Shown one piece after another: positions 1 through 8,504 of a stretch of 20,865 nucleotides of DNA. The stretch lies in IMG/VR virus record IMGVR_UViG_3300017732_000088, positions 1 to 20,865 of that record. One strand, 5' to 3'. The notes under the pieces are model-generated. The model had not been told where the DNA came from, did not search any database, and saw only the letters and a program-made list of their open reading frames with translations. How positions within the stretch are numbered: position 1 is the first letter of the stretch; every line of letters starts with the position of its first letter. The translations under genes and the position numbers were made by a program. Source of the stretch: a virus.

Positions 1-3000
1 TCACTTGCAAGAACTATTGGTAACTTTCTAGAAGGTACTGTAGAAGGAGCTACAACGCTTTCTGCTGGCGTTACAGAGCCACAAAATACTACAGAGACCA
101 TAGCTAGAAGCATGGGATCTTTATTTGGGTTTGTAGGGACATTTCCTATTGGCGGTGGAGTTTTAGCTACTGGTTTAAAAGTTGGATCAAAAGCACTTCG
201 TGGTGCAAAAATATTACAAAAATCTACTAAAGCTAAAAAGCTTGCTGATTTTGGTGACAGAGCAGCCGCAAGTGTTTCTAAAGCAACTGGTGATAGAAAC
301 TTTGTACCTATTTTTAGTGTACCTAAATGGACAGCTACAAAAACAATGGAGTTTGTTGGTAAGCAAGCTAAAACCCAAGATTTAATTAATAGTTATAAAT
401 GGCTTCAGAAAGGAACTAGATCTGAAGCAATGATACATGAAGCTATAAATCTTGGTTTAATGAGTGGTATGTCTACATTAACTATAAACCCAAGCAATTG
501 GAAAGAAACATACGATGATGCGTTTGGAGCAATTCTTTCTGGTGGTGCTATGGGTGCTACGTTTGGTGGTATTGGTAACTTTATTAAAATTAAAAATGCA
601 CTTAACTCTACTAATCCTTTTATAAGAAAAAATGGTGAAACAGTTGTTAAAGGTATGGTTGGTGCGGTTGCACAAGGTATGTTTATGCATGCTCAAACTC
701 CTGACGATGTTGATATACCATTAGCAGAGCAAGTATATGAATATGCTCTTGGTGCGTATTTTGGTGCTAATGCACAATCAGGACTTAAAAGAGCCGTTGC
801 AGGTAATCGAGACATAATTACAAAAGCTAGAGAAAAAGATGTTCCTATATCAGAGTTAGCTAAGGATAGAAATTTAAGTAAAGAAGTACAAACTGAATTA
901 GAAAATTTAAAAACGCAAGAAGACGCTGCTAACAACATAATGAAATCTGTTTTGCAAGAACGTGGTGCTCCATTAGAATACAATCCTCAAGATTTTTATG
1001 ATGCAAGCGTTACTGGCGGAACACATAAAGGTAAAGCTGGCAAAATAATAGCAGTTAATGAAAAAACAGGAAGAGCAACTCTTGACTTAGGTGATGGTAG
1101 AAATACTACTATAAAAGTAAACAATTTAGAATACAGAGAACCTGGAGAAGTTGATTATAAACCAGGAGAGTCTTTTATAGAAGATCATACGACTGCAGTA
1201 TCTAATGTAATGGAGTTAATTGAAGCTAATAGACCTACTAATACTTACATAAACAAAAGTTTAGAAAATGCATCTTATGAAATACAAAAACAATTAAGAG
1301 ATGCAGGAGCACCTTTAGACAGGTTAAGTATTCAAAGAAAAATTAAAGAAGCAGTTGCTGGTAAGTCTGATTACAATTGGAACTCAATGGTTGATTCTTT
1401 AAATGAAAAATTTTCTGATGTTGGAACTATATTAAATATTGGTGAAAAAAGTGTACTTAATAATCTTGGAAGAAATTTAAGAAAATTTGCTAAAAGTGAG
1501 CAGAATAAACAATCTGTTGATATGATACATCTTAATTTAAATAGCACAGGAATAGCTTTAGAACCATACGGACATTTAAATGCTAAAAATCAAGTAGTAG
1601 CTAATAAAAGAAGACATGTTGCTAAGTGGGTTGGTAAAAAATATACTAACACTGATCCTTTTACATACAATGAAATAGCAACAAGAGAAGGAATTATTGA
1701 AACAAATAAAGGCTTAAAGGGAATAGTTACAAAAATATTTAGAGAAAAAGATTTAGCTAACTCTAATTGGTTAAAAAATAAATTAACTAAAGATGAATTA
1801 AACGCTAGATACAAACACGTAAGAAAAACAAAAGACTTATATGACAGCAAGAAGTTTGTTCTTGGAGGTAATGGTGAAAAAGACACTATTATTTTTACCG
1901 ATTTACAATTTCCAAGAACTCCTAGATCAAATGTAGTTAGAGCACCTGGAAATTATATTTTAAATGCTACTAAAGGACATCCAGAGTTAATTAAAACAAT
2001 AAAAAATCAACAAAAAACTTTTACAAAATTATATAATTTATCACAAAAATCTCAAGCACAAGGAGAAAGAGAGTTAGGTAAAAAATATACTAATACAGAA
2101 TATGCTTATCAAAATATGGTAGCTAGTAAAATAATGTGGATTGAAAATCTTAATCAAAAATCATTTAAAGAAATACTAGATGCTAATAAAAAAGCAGTAA
2201 AAGAAGGTAAGCGTAAACCTTATATAGATAATGCAATTGATTTAAATAAAAGATTTCCTGTAATGCATGCTAGTGAACCAGCTTGGGACAGAGCAGTTTA
2301 TGAAGGTTTAAAAGATGTAGAAAATGGAAACTTAAAAGTAGTATTAGTTAATGCGTTAAATAAAAATTCTAAAGCAAGATATGAAAAAATTATAAGTAAG
2401 ACTTTAGGTAAAGAACTAGACGCTCATAGAGATGGTATATATGTCCTTAGACGAGATATTTTTGATGCAGCTATACAAGATAACGGTTTACCTAAAAACG
2501 TTGCTAGTGGCAAAGGCACATTGTTAACTACAAATGGCAATAAAGGATTAATGTTAGGTAAGTATGCATATGTTAGAGCTACAGAAGCACTAGACGCTTC
2601 ATTTAAAAAAGATGGTATTCATGGAGAATTATACGATACAAGTATAAAACAACTTGGTGAAAGAGAAATGTATGATGTATCTCTTAAAAAAGGTCAAAGT
2701 GTGTACACAAATAGTAAAGGAAAAGAGTTAGCTGGGTCTGTAATTGCTGAAGAAATACCTATTATTGACCACAGAATGAATCTTGGTGTTTACGAAAACC
2801 CCATAAGAAATCTTTCTAATGCTGTTAGTGCATTGCAAAGATGGGAATGGTCTTATTCTCCTTATATGAAAAAAGCTGGTGTAAGTCAGAAAGAAATAAA
2901 AGATTTTTTTAGAGAACTAACACAAGAAAATTTTGAAGGTAAAGAGTCAATAAATAAATTACTTCGTAAAGAAAGTAAGATAACTGAAGAAGAGTTAGCT

Positions 3001-6000
3001 AAAGTTAGAGAAGTAGATATTGATGATATGAATGTTGATTTGGTTATGAAAATAGCTAGCTCACATAAAGATAGTCCTTTGTATCGAACAATTTGGGACA
3101 AGCTACATAGAAGATTAAATGAAGTTCAGGACTTAGCTTCTGGAAATGATTTTGTTGACACAGAAGCATTAGACTATATGAACGAATTACTTAACGTTAG
3201 AAGTATGTCTGATAACATATTAAAAATGGCTCCTGATATTACACCATTAATAAATAATCATAAGTGGGTAAAAAATTATTCAAGTATGGTACTAAAAAAT
3301 TATTTATTAAATAGGATAAATAAACCAAAAGAAAAATACAGTTCTAAACACATATTTTTACCTTATGATAGATACATGCAGACAAATAAACTAACTGCAG
3401 GGTTAAAACCAGGTGAAATAATAATGTACAAAGGTGCTGCTCAAGCAAAAGTAGAACTTAACGGCAAAGAAATGACTTTAGAAAAAGCATTGCAAATAGA
3501 TCCTAATTTAGAACAAGTGTTATTGCGTGTACCTGCTGACAACATTAGTGGGCAAAGAGTTGTTAAAGTAAAAGTTGTTCTTAACGAACAAGGTACTGGT
3601 ATTGTTGTGCATCCAGAAGACATGCATTTTATGGGTGGTGCAGATTTAGATATTGATAGTGGGTTTATGTATAGAAGCACACCTAAAAAATTTAGAGATG
3701 CTATTAAAAACTCAAAAGATGTAATGAAAGATGTAGATCCTACTGGACCTGAAGCAGTTGCTCAGTTTTCTAAAGGAGATATTGCAGGAATACCTACAAA
3801 AGAAATATTAAAAAACCCTGCATATATGCTCGATCCTTTTATATCAGAACAAATTGGTCACAATTCAAGAACAAACAATGTAAATCTTGGAATAGCTGTA
3901 AGCACTGGTCAAGGTTATGGAAGAATGTTAGACTATGTTTTAAATAATCCAGGTAAAGATTATAAAGCTTTTGGATTACCTAAAGAAATATTAGAAAATA
4001 CAAAAAACTTTAAAGAAACTGTATTAAATATTAAATCAACAGGTGATGTAACAGAGTATATGAAAGAAGTGCAAAAAGCTGTAAACATGTATGCTGATGC
4101 TGGAAAATTTGGTTCTTTAATGTCTGGAAGTAGATTAAAAGAAAAGATGTTTTTAGACACTGGGGTTCTTGTTTCTGTTAAAGATAAAATAACAGGTGTT
4201 TCATTTGATTTAAGTTCTGAAATGTCTCAAAAAGTAATTGATAATCATACTGTATTTGGCAAATCTCAACAATTTAAACAATCATTAAATGGTGTTTATT
4301 TTGATAATGGTGTTCGTAAACAAATGACAATTGATCAAGCTAGGGAAGCTGCTCAAGATTATTTAGACGCACTTAAAACAAATAACATTGAACCTGACTC
4401 TATGCCAGGAGTTTTAACTGTTAAAGCTGAAAAGTTATTAAACTTTGAAAGTAATAATAATTTTATTGGAAATATTAATACAGAAAAATTAAACAAACTA
4501 TACGCTGAAACAGTTGCCAGGTCTGAAAAAGATAAAATAATAACATCCTACAACAGAAGAGATCTGCAAGGAACTAAAGCAAAAAACATTAATACGTTTA
4601 AAGATTTTGTTTCAAGTGATATTGATTTTATAACTACAGTTAGAAAGCTTGAACAAACATATAAAAAAGCTAAAGAACAAATGACAGATGAGCAATTTAA
4701 AAGGATGCAAAATGATGTTCTTGACGCTGCTACAGAGCTTAGAGTTGAATGGCAATTAGAAAAATATTGGAACACTAACCGAAAAGTATTAGCAAACAAA
4801 GGTTCAGTTAAATTAGCAGATGCAATTAATAAATCTATTGAATTGCAAGCTCTTAATTTTAGAGCTGAGAGTCCCATTAAAGAACAATTATTTTATGACA
4901 TGCTTACAAGTAATGTTGTTACTGGAGTAAATCAAAAGTCAGATATACTTAGAAACAAAATGAGAAACAAACTCTTAGCAAGTCCTGCATTAAAAGGACA
5001 AAATATTAGACCAGAATTAGAAAAATTTATGGATCAATTTACTGCAGATAAATTAGATGCTTTAACTAAAGATCCTTACAGTAAAAACAAATCTATTAAT
5101 TTAGATTTAATGTATAGCGTAGACGCAATACCTCCAAAGTATTTAAAAAATCATTTTAAAATAAGACAACAAATAGAAGAATCTATACAGGGTTATACTG
5201 CACCTGTATTAGAAGTTCAAAAACAACGTAAACAACAAATACGTGAAAAAATAAGAGGTTATAATGAGGGTAAAGCCAGGCAAGAACTAATTGATAAAGT
5301 AAATAGCCAAGTGTCTAATAACGCAGAATTAAGAGAAATGCGTAGTGATTTAGAAGCTATATTAGATAGAGAACCTGAGCTTCTTGCTAAAATAGAACAA
5401 GCATTTCCTGCAATGTCTAATAGACCATATGCAACTAGTTTAATAGACAACGTGTACGGCAAAAGTTTAAAAGATGCTACAGCTGGAGATATACAAAATT
5501 TTATTAATTTTTTTAAAGAAAGAATGACAGCACAAGAATGGGTTTCTTATAAAAATAATGAACCTAAGTCTAAGAAATTATTTAATTCTGCTTATTGGTC
5601 TTTTCCTGAAACTATTGTAAATAGAGTAGGACCGTTTGATTTATCTTTTGTTCCAGTTGATGGACCTAGAAAAGTACTAGAAAATGGTAAACTTGTAGAA
5701 AAAAAAGATTTACTTGTTCCAGTATCTGGTTTTGAAAGACTTACAGTTGATAACAAAGCTGGTTCAGAAATAGTCACTGGTCTTACCGATCAATTAAACA
5801 ATTTATTTTTAAAAGGAAGATTTGATTGGCTTCAGTCTATAAACGATCAAGGAATACAGCGTTTAGCTGTTGAAGCTGCTATTGGTAAACATGAAGGAGT
5901 TAATGCTAAAAAACATAAAACATATCAAGATGGATTAGATAAAAGTTTAAAAATATTAGAAAAAATTGGTAAACAAGAATACAGTGTTACACTTGATGGT

Positions 6001-8292
6001 AAAACTAAGCCTATAACTGGTGAAAAAATAGTTGATAGATTAGCTAAAGATATTCGTGAATCAGTAGAGTTTGTTAATAAAAATTTTTTACATACAGATG
6101 TTAGTTTTAGAAATTTTTTACTTGAAGGTAAAAGAGGTGAGCCAAGAATAAGAGAAGTAATAAGAAGAAGAATACAACCTATTTTAAGAGATTTTAATAA
6201 ACGAGAATCATTACTAGAAGGTAGAATAGATAAGTCTATTAGCAATGACAACCTTTTTAAATTTATGGAATTATGGAAAAGAAGTGAACAAGTAAGAGAA
6301 TACGATGGAAGAGTTATATTAAACAGAGATTTAAAAAATTTAGATCGTGCTGAATATGATAAGTGGTTAGAGAAAAATATTAATGAAATAGATGCAAAAT
6401 ACGGAGTTGGTGAAATTGGAGAAGGATATTTTCCACATAGAAATATTCCTAAAAAAATTGTAGATGAATATATAGAATCAAAAGCTGCAGAAAAAGGAGG
6501 GTTAGATGCCAATATAGAAAGTTATTTAAAATCAGAAATTAATCTTGGCAATTTAGGCAGAGCTGATGGTGGGGCTATGCAACCTTATAACAACATTATT
6601 TTACATCAAGGAGATAGAAGTCCAGCAAGATTAAAAATAAAAGATAAAACTGCACAAACTCTATCACCTAATCAACGTAGAAGATCGGCTAATTTACCTG
6701 AATATGAAAAAAATATAAATGTTTTATCGCAATACATGGGTCAAATATTAAAAGCTAGATATAATGCACTAATGGCTTTGTCAAATGCTGAAACAATTAG
6801 AACGTTTGAAAACGCAAAATATAAAGATGGTACGCCTGTTATGGGTAGTAAAGAAAACAGACAGCATTGGGGTAGGTTTATGAGAATGACTACTTTAAAA
6901 GATATTGGAGGTCAACATATTTTACCTGAACAGTGGTTAAATGATAAAGCGTTTCCAATGAATAAATTATATACAGGATTTACAGAAGGACAATTATATA
7001 AAAGATTAAACAAAATGGGTAAGTTTTTTGGTAAAGAAGAACTGTTCTTGCCAAAAGATAGAAATGGTAAAATTACTCCTGAAGCTCTTTCTGATAGGTT
7101 AAATTGGTTAAGTAATCTTGAGGCTAGAGTTAGTACGTCTACTTTGTTATTTAATACTAGAGGTTGGGTTTATAACATGTTTGGTGGTAATGCTAACTCG
7201 TTAATATCTGCTGGTTTTAACCCAATGAAAAAAGCTTATGATTATAATTATCTCAGGTCAATAATACCTGATCCTAATTTGAAAAAAGGACAACCTGATA
7301 ATAGAGGTAAAGATTGGTTTTTAAATTGGGCTAAAGAACAAGGTGTTATAGAAACATTTTGGACATCAGAACTGTCAGCAAACAATTCTTTTAGAGCTAT
7401 TAAAAATATGAAAGGATATCATTCTTTTAGAGATGAGTTAAGGATGGCTTCAGGTCTTAAAAAAGATACAAGAACTGATAAAAGAGATGTTATGGAAGTT
7501 CTTAAAAAGTATCAAATAGATCAAAAAGCTACTGATTTAGGTGGGTTTTTTATGAAACACGCTGAACAAGAACTAAGATTACGTTCTTTTTTAGCACATT
7601 ATGTTAAAGCTAGAGAAGTTTTTGCTGCAAGGGGAGCAACGTTTACTGCTAATGATCCAGCTATATTAAAAATTGCGTTAGAAGGTACTGTTGGGAGCCA
7701 ATATCTTTATAATAATGTATCAAGACCACTTGCAACAGCAAGTCCAGCAGGTCGTATAATGAGTAGGTTTCAGTTATGGGCAGGTAATAGTTTACGATTA
7801 CGTAAAGATGTAACTAAAATGGCAGCAGATGTGGGATTTAAAAAAGGAACTGAAGAATATAAAAAATATGAGCGTATGTTGGGTGCAGATATGATGATGT
7901 TTGCAATGGCATCAATGTTACCTTATAGTATGTTTGATGCTACGTTACCACCTCCATACAATTATTATACAGAGTTTTCTCAAATGTTATATGGTACTCC
8001 ACAAGAAAAAGAAAGAGCGTTCTTTGGTACGTTACCATATCCGTTAAACGTTACAGGTCTTATAACACCTCCTAGTGCACGTTATATAACACAACCACTT
8101 GGTAATTTAATGACGGGTGATTGGGAAAGATTTTGGGATTATCAAATATATACATGGTTTCCATATGGAATGGTAATGAAGACAGGTAATGATATAATTA
8201 AATCTCCTATAAAAGCAGTAGATAAATTATCAGGGTTTCCTTTATATAGGTTAAATTACATGTCTCAAGAAAATGACAAAGAGGAAGAATAA
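1..8292 (+). CDS. Giant virion-type protein with a two-barrel RNA polymerase active-site signature (5' end outside the window)
   Basis: The frame is open from base 1 and ends at TAA 8290-8292, so the ATG at 112 is probably internal and the gene starts upstream. Residues below are counted from that ATG. A glycine-rich KOW/SH3-like stretch lies at about 302-341. The key region is R1139-V-P1141, H1167-P, then A-D1178-L-D1180-I-D1182. The order and spacing resemble the beta' double-psi barrel of cellular RNA polymerase (RAP, HP, NADFDGD) and the DFDID motif of crAss-like virion polymerases. An upstream stretch, D774-G...R and G-N-K811-G, could be the partner (beta-like) barrel, but this is weak. 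The remainder is mostly helical and charged; the last ~200 residues are hydrophobic and proline/aromatic-rich, as in ejected virion proteins. Inferred role: virion-carried, DNA-directed RNA polymerase fused to ejection or structural domains. No N4- or T7-type polymerase motifs were recognised. Calling it a virion protein is confident; calling it a polymerase is moderately so. Confidence 0.72.
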   Translation, partial: SLARTIGNFLEGTVEGATTLSAGVTEPQNTTETIARSMGSLFGFVGTFPIGGGVLATGLKVGSKALRGAKILQKSTKAKKLADFGDRAAASVSKATGDRNFVPIFSVPKWTATKTMEFVGKQAKTQDLINSYKWLQKGTRSEAMIHEAINLGLMSGMSTLTINPSNWKETYDDAFGAILSGGAMGATFGGIGNFIKIKNALNSTNPFIRKNGETVVKGMVGAVAQGMFMHAQTPDDVDIPLAEQVYEYALGAYFGANAQSGLKRAVAGNRDIITKAREKDVPISELAKDRNLSKEVQTELENLKTQEDAANNIMKSVLQERGAPLEYNPQDFYDASVTGGTHKGKAGKIIAVNEKTGRATLDLGDGRNTTIKVNNLEYREPGEVDYKPGESFIEDHTTAVSNVMELIEANRPTNTYINKSLENASYEIQKQLRDAGAPLDRLSIQRKIKEAVAGKSDYNWNSMVDSLNEKFSDVGTILNIGEKSVLNNLGRNLRKFAKSEQNKQSVDMIHLNLNSTGIALEPYGHLNAKNQVVANKRRHVAKWVGKKYTNTDPFTYNEIATREGIIETNKGLKGIVTKIFREKDLANSNWLKNKLTKDELNARYKHVRKTKDLYDSKKFVLGGNGEKDTIIFTDLQFPRTPRSNVVRAPGNYILNATKGHPELIKTIKNQQKTFTKLYNLSQKSQAQGERELGKKYTNTEYAYQNMVASKIMWIENLNQKSFKEILDANKKAVKEGKRKPYIDNAIDLNKRFPVMHASEPAWDRAVYEGLKDVENGNLKVVLVNALNKNSKARYEKIISKTLGKELDAHRDGIYVLRRDIFDAAIQDNGLPKNVASGKGTLLTTNGNKGLMLGKYAYVRATEALDASFKKDGIHGELYDTSIKQLGEREMYDVSLKKGQSVYTNSKGKELAGSVIAEEIPIIDHRMNLGVYENPIRNLSNAVSALQRWEWSYSPYMKKAGVSQKEIKDFFRELTQENFEGKESINKLLRKESKITEEELAKVREVDIDDMNVDLVMKIASSHKDSPLYRTIWDKLHRRLNEVQDLASGNDFVDTEALDYMNELLNVRSMSDNILKMAPDITPLINNHKWVKNYSSMVLKNYLLNRINKPKEKYSSKHIFLPYDRYMQTNKLTAGLKPGEIIMYKGAAQAKVELNGKEMTLEKALQIDPNLEQVLLRVPADNISGQRVVKVKVVLNEQGTGIVVHPEDMHFMGGADLDIDSGFMYRSTPKKFRDAIKNSKDVMKDVDPTGPEAVAQFSKGDIAGIPTKEILKNPAYMLDPFISEQIGHNSRTNNVNLGIAVSTGQGYGRMLDYVLNNPGKDYKAFGLPKEILENTKNFKETVLNIKSTGDVTEYMKEVQKAVNMYADAGKFGSLMSGSRLKEKMFLDTGVLVSVKDKITGVSFDLSSEMSQKVIDNHTVFGKSQQFKQSLNGVYFDNGVRKQMTIDQAREAAQDYLDALKTNNIEPDSMPGVLTVKAEKLLNFESNNNFIGNINTEKLNKLYAETVARSEKDKIITSYNRRDLQGTKAKNINTFKDFVSSDIDFITTVRKLEQTYKKAKEQMTDEQFKRMQNDVLDAATELRVEWQLEKYWNTNRKVLANKGSVKLADAINKSIELQALNFRAESPIKEQLFYDMLTSNVVTGVNQKSDILRNKMRNKLLASPALKGQNIRPELEKFMDQFTADKLDALTKDPYSKNKSINLDLMYSVDAIPPKYLKNHFKIRQQIEESIQGYTAPVLEVQKQRKQQIREKIRGYNEGKARQELIDKVNSQVSNNAELREMRSDLEAILDREPELLAKIEQAFPAMSNRPYATSLIDNVYGKSLKDATAGDIQNFINFFKERMTAQEWVSYKNNEPKSKKLFNSAYWSFPETIVNRVGPFDLSFVPVDGPRKVLENGKLVEKKDLLVPVSGFERLTVDNKAGSEIVTGLTDQLNNLFLKGRFDWLQSINDQGIQRLAVEAAIGKHEGVNAKKHKTYQDGLDKSLKILEKIGKQEYSVTLDGKTKPITGEKIVDRLAKDIRESVEFVNKNFLHTDVSFRNFLLEGKRGEPRIREVIRRRIQPILRDFNKRESLLEGRIDKSISNDNLFKFMELWKRSEQVREYDGRVILNRDLKNLDRAEYDKWLEKNINEIDAKYGVGEIGEGYFPHRNIPKKIVDEYIESKAAEKGGLDANIESYLKSEINLGNLGRADGGAMQPYNNIILHQGDRSPARLKIKDKTAQTLSPNQRRRSANLPEYEKNINVLSQYMGQILKARYNALMALSNAETIRTFENAKYKDGTPVMGSKENRQHWGRFMRMTTLKDIGGQHILPEQWLNDKAFPMNKLYTGFTEGQLYKRLNKMGKFFGKEELFLPKDRNGKITPEALSDRLNWLSNLEARVSTSTLLFNTRGWVYNMFGGNANSLISAGFNPMKKAYDYNYLRSIIPDPNLKKGQPDNRGKDWFLNWAKEQGVIETFWTSELSANNSFRAIKNMKGYHSFRDELRMASGLKKDTRTDKRDVMEVLKKYQIDQKATDLGGFFMKHAEQELRLRSFLAHYVKAREVFAARGATFTANDPAILKIALEGTVGSQYLYNNVSRPLATASPAGRIMSRFQLWAGNSLRLRKDVTKMAADVGFKKGTEEYKKYERMLGADMMMFAMASMLPYSMFDATLPPPYNYYTEFSQMLYGTPQEKERAFFGTLPYPLNVTGLITPPSARYITQPLGNLMTGDWERFWDYQIYTWFPYGMVMKTGNDIIKSPIKAVDKLSGFPLYRLNYMSQENDKEEE

Positions 8293-8299
8293 GATTTTT

Positions 8300-8320
8300 T
8301 GTAGCGTATATGTAGCGTAT
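8300..8320. repeat. Left pair of TGTAGCG direct repeats (candidate integrase arm sites)
   Basis: TGTAGCGTAT occurs at 8300-8309 and again at 8311-8320, start to start 11 bp, about one helical turn. A second TGTAGC pair with the same 11-bp spacing lies on the other side of the tRNA-like core. Paired repeats flanking a core next to an integrase gene are the usual layout of arm-type binding sites; that role is inferred. Confidence 0.5.
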
Positions 8321-8342
8321 TGTACTACATTCATTGGCACAA

Positions 8343-8371
8343 TTGGTATTTCAAAATGGGGAGTTTAGAGT
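8343..8371 (+). promoter_or_regulatory. Candidate sigma70-type promoter pointing into the tRNA-like core
   Basis: TTGGTA (8343-8348) and TAGAGT (8366-8371) are separated by exactly 17 bp, each matching 4 of 6 consensus bases. The predicted start is a few bases before the tRNA-like sequence at 8382. If the phage integrates in the tRNA 5' half, the rebuilt tRNA gene would need a phage promoter in just this place. The hexamers are weak and the region is AT-rich, so chance is possible. Confidence 0.35.
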
Positions 8372-8432
8372 ACAAACAGATGCCGAAGTGGTGGAACTGG
8401 TAGACACGCAGTCTTGAGGGGTCGTACTCTAA
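8365..8432. repeat. Perfect 9-bp inverted repeat flanking the tRNA-like core
   Basis: TTAGAGTAC (8365-8373) is the exact reverse complement of GTACTCTAA (8424-8432). The two arms enclose the 39-bp tRNA-Leu half with 8 bp on the left and 3 bp on the right. The repeat could bind recombination proteins, or fold the RNA of this stretch into a closed hairpin. The left arm overlaps the candidate -10 hexamer. Confidence 0.5.
8382..8420 (+). other. attP core: 5' half of a tRNA-Leu(GAG)-like gene
   Basis: The sequence begins GCCGAAGTGGTGGAACTGG and continues through a leucine-type D-arm (GTAGACACG), half of an anticodon stem and a loop reading TTGAGGG, which gives anticodon GAG. After that the similarity stops: there is no matching 3' anticodon strand, variable arm, T-arm or acceptor strand. 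It is therefore half a tRNA, as expected for the shared core between a phage and its attB site. Marine podoviruses such as cyanophage P-SSP7 and some pelagiphages carry comparable tRNA-Leu segments beside their integrase. The exact core boundaries cannot be set without the host sequence. Confidence 0.75.
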
Positions 8433-8473
8433 GTACTTGTTTTTAAATACCTTATTCAACAACTAAGTAACCG

Positions 8474-8490
8474 TGTAGCGGTTATGTAGC
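8474..8490. repeat. Right pair of TGTAGC direct repeats (candidate integrase arm sites)
   Basis: TGTAGCG at 8474-8480 and TGTAGC at 8485-8490 are spaced 11 bp start to start, as in the left pair at 8300-8320. They lie between the core and the integrase start codon, so bound integrase could also repress its own gene. That is inference. Confidence 0.45.
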
Positions 8491-8504
8491 AGAATGAGGC
8501 TTAT

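Noticed and set aside
5925-6512. A 195-codon minus-strand reading frame
   Set aside because: It is Ser/Leu/Phe-rich antisense of the giant gene's coiled regions, with no supporting signals.
1-8292. N4-type or T7-type single-subunit RNA polymerase in the giant protein
   Set aside because: I found no T/DxxGR, K-x6-7-YG or HDS/HDA motif set. The DLDID signature points to the unrelated two-barrel class.
8301-8340. A terminator after the giant gene
   Set aside because: The T-run after the stop codon has no preceding hairpin; the repeats there fit arm-type sites better.
8382-8470. A complete tRNA-Leu gene
   Set aside because: Only the 5' half is present. No sequence after 8420 pairs with the anticodon or acceptor strands and no T-arm is seen.
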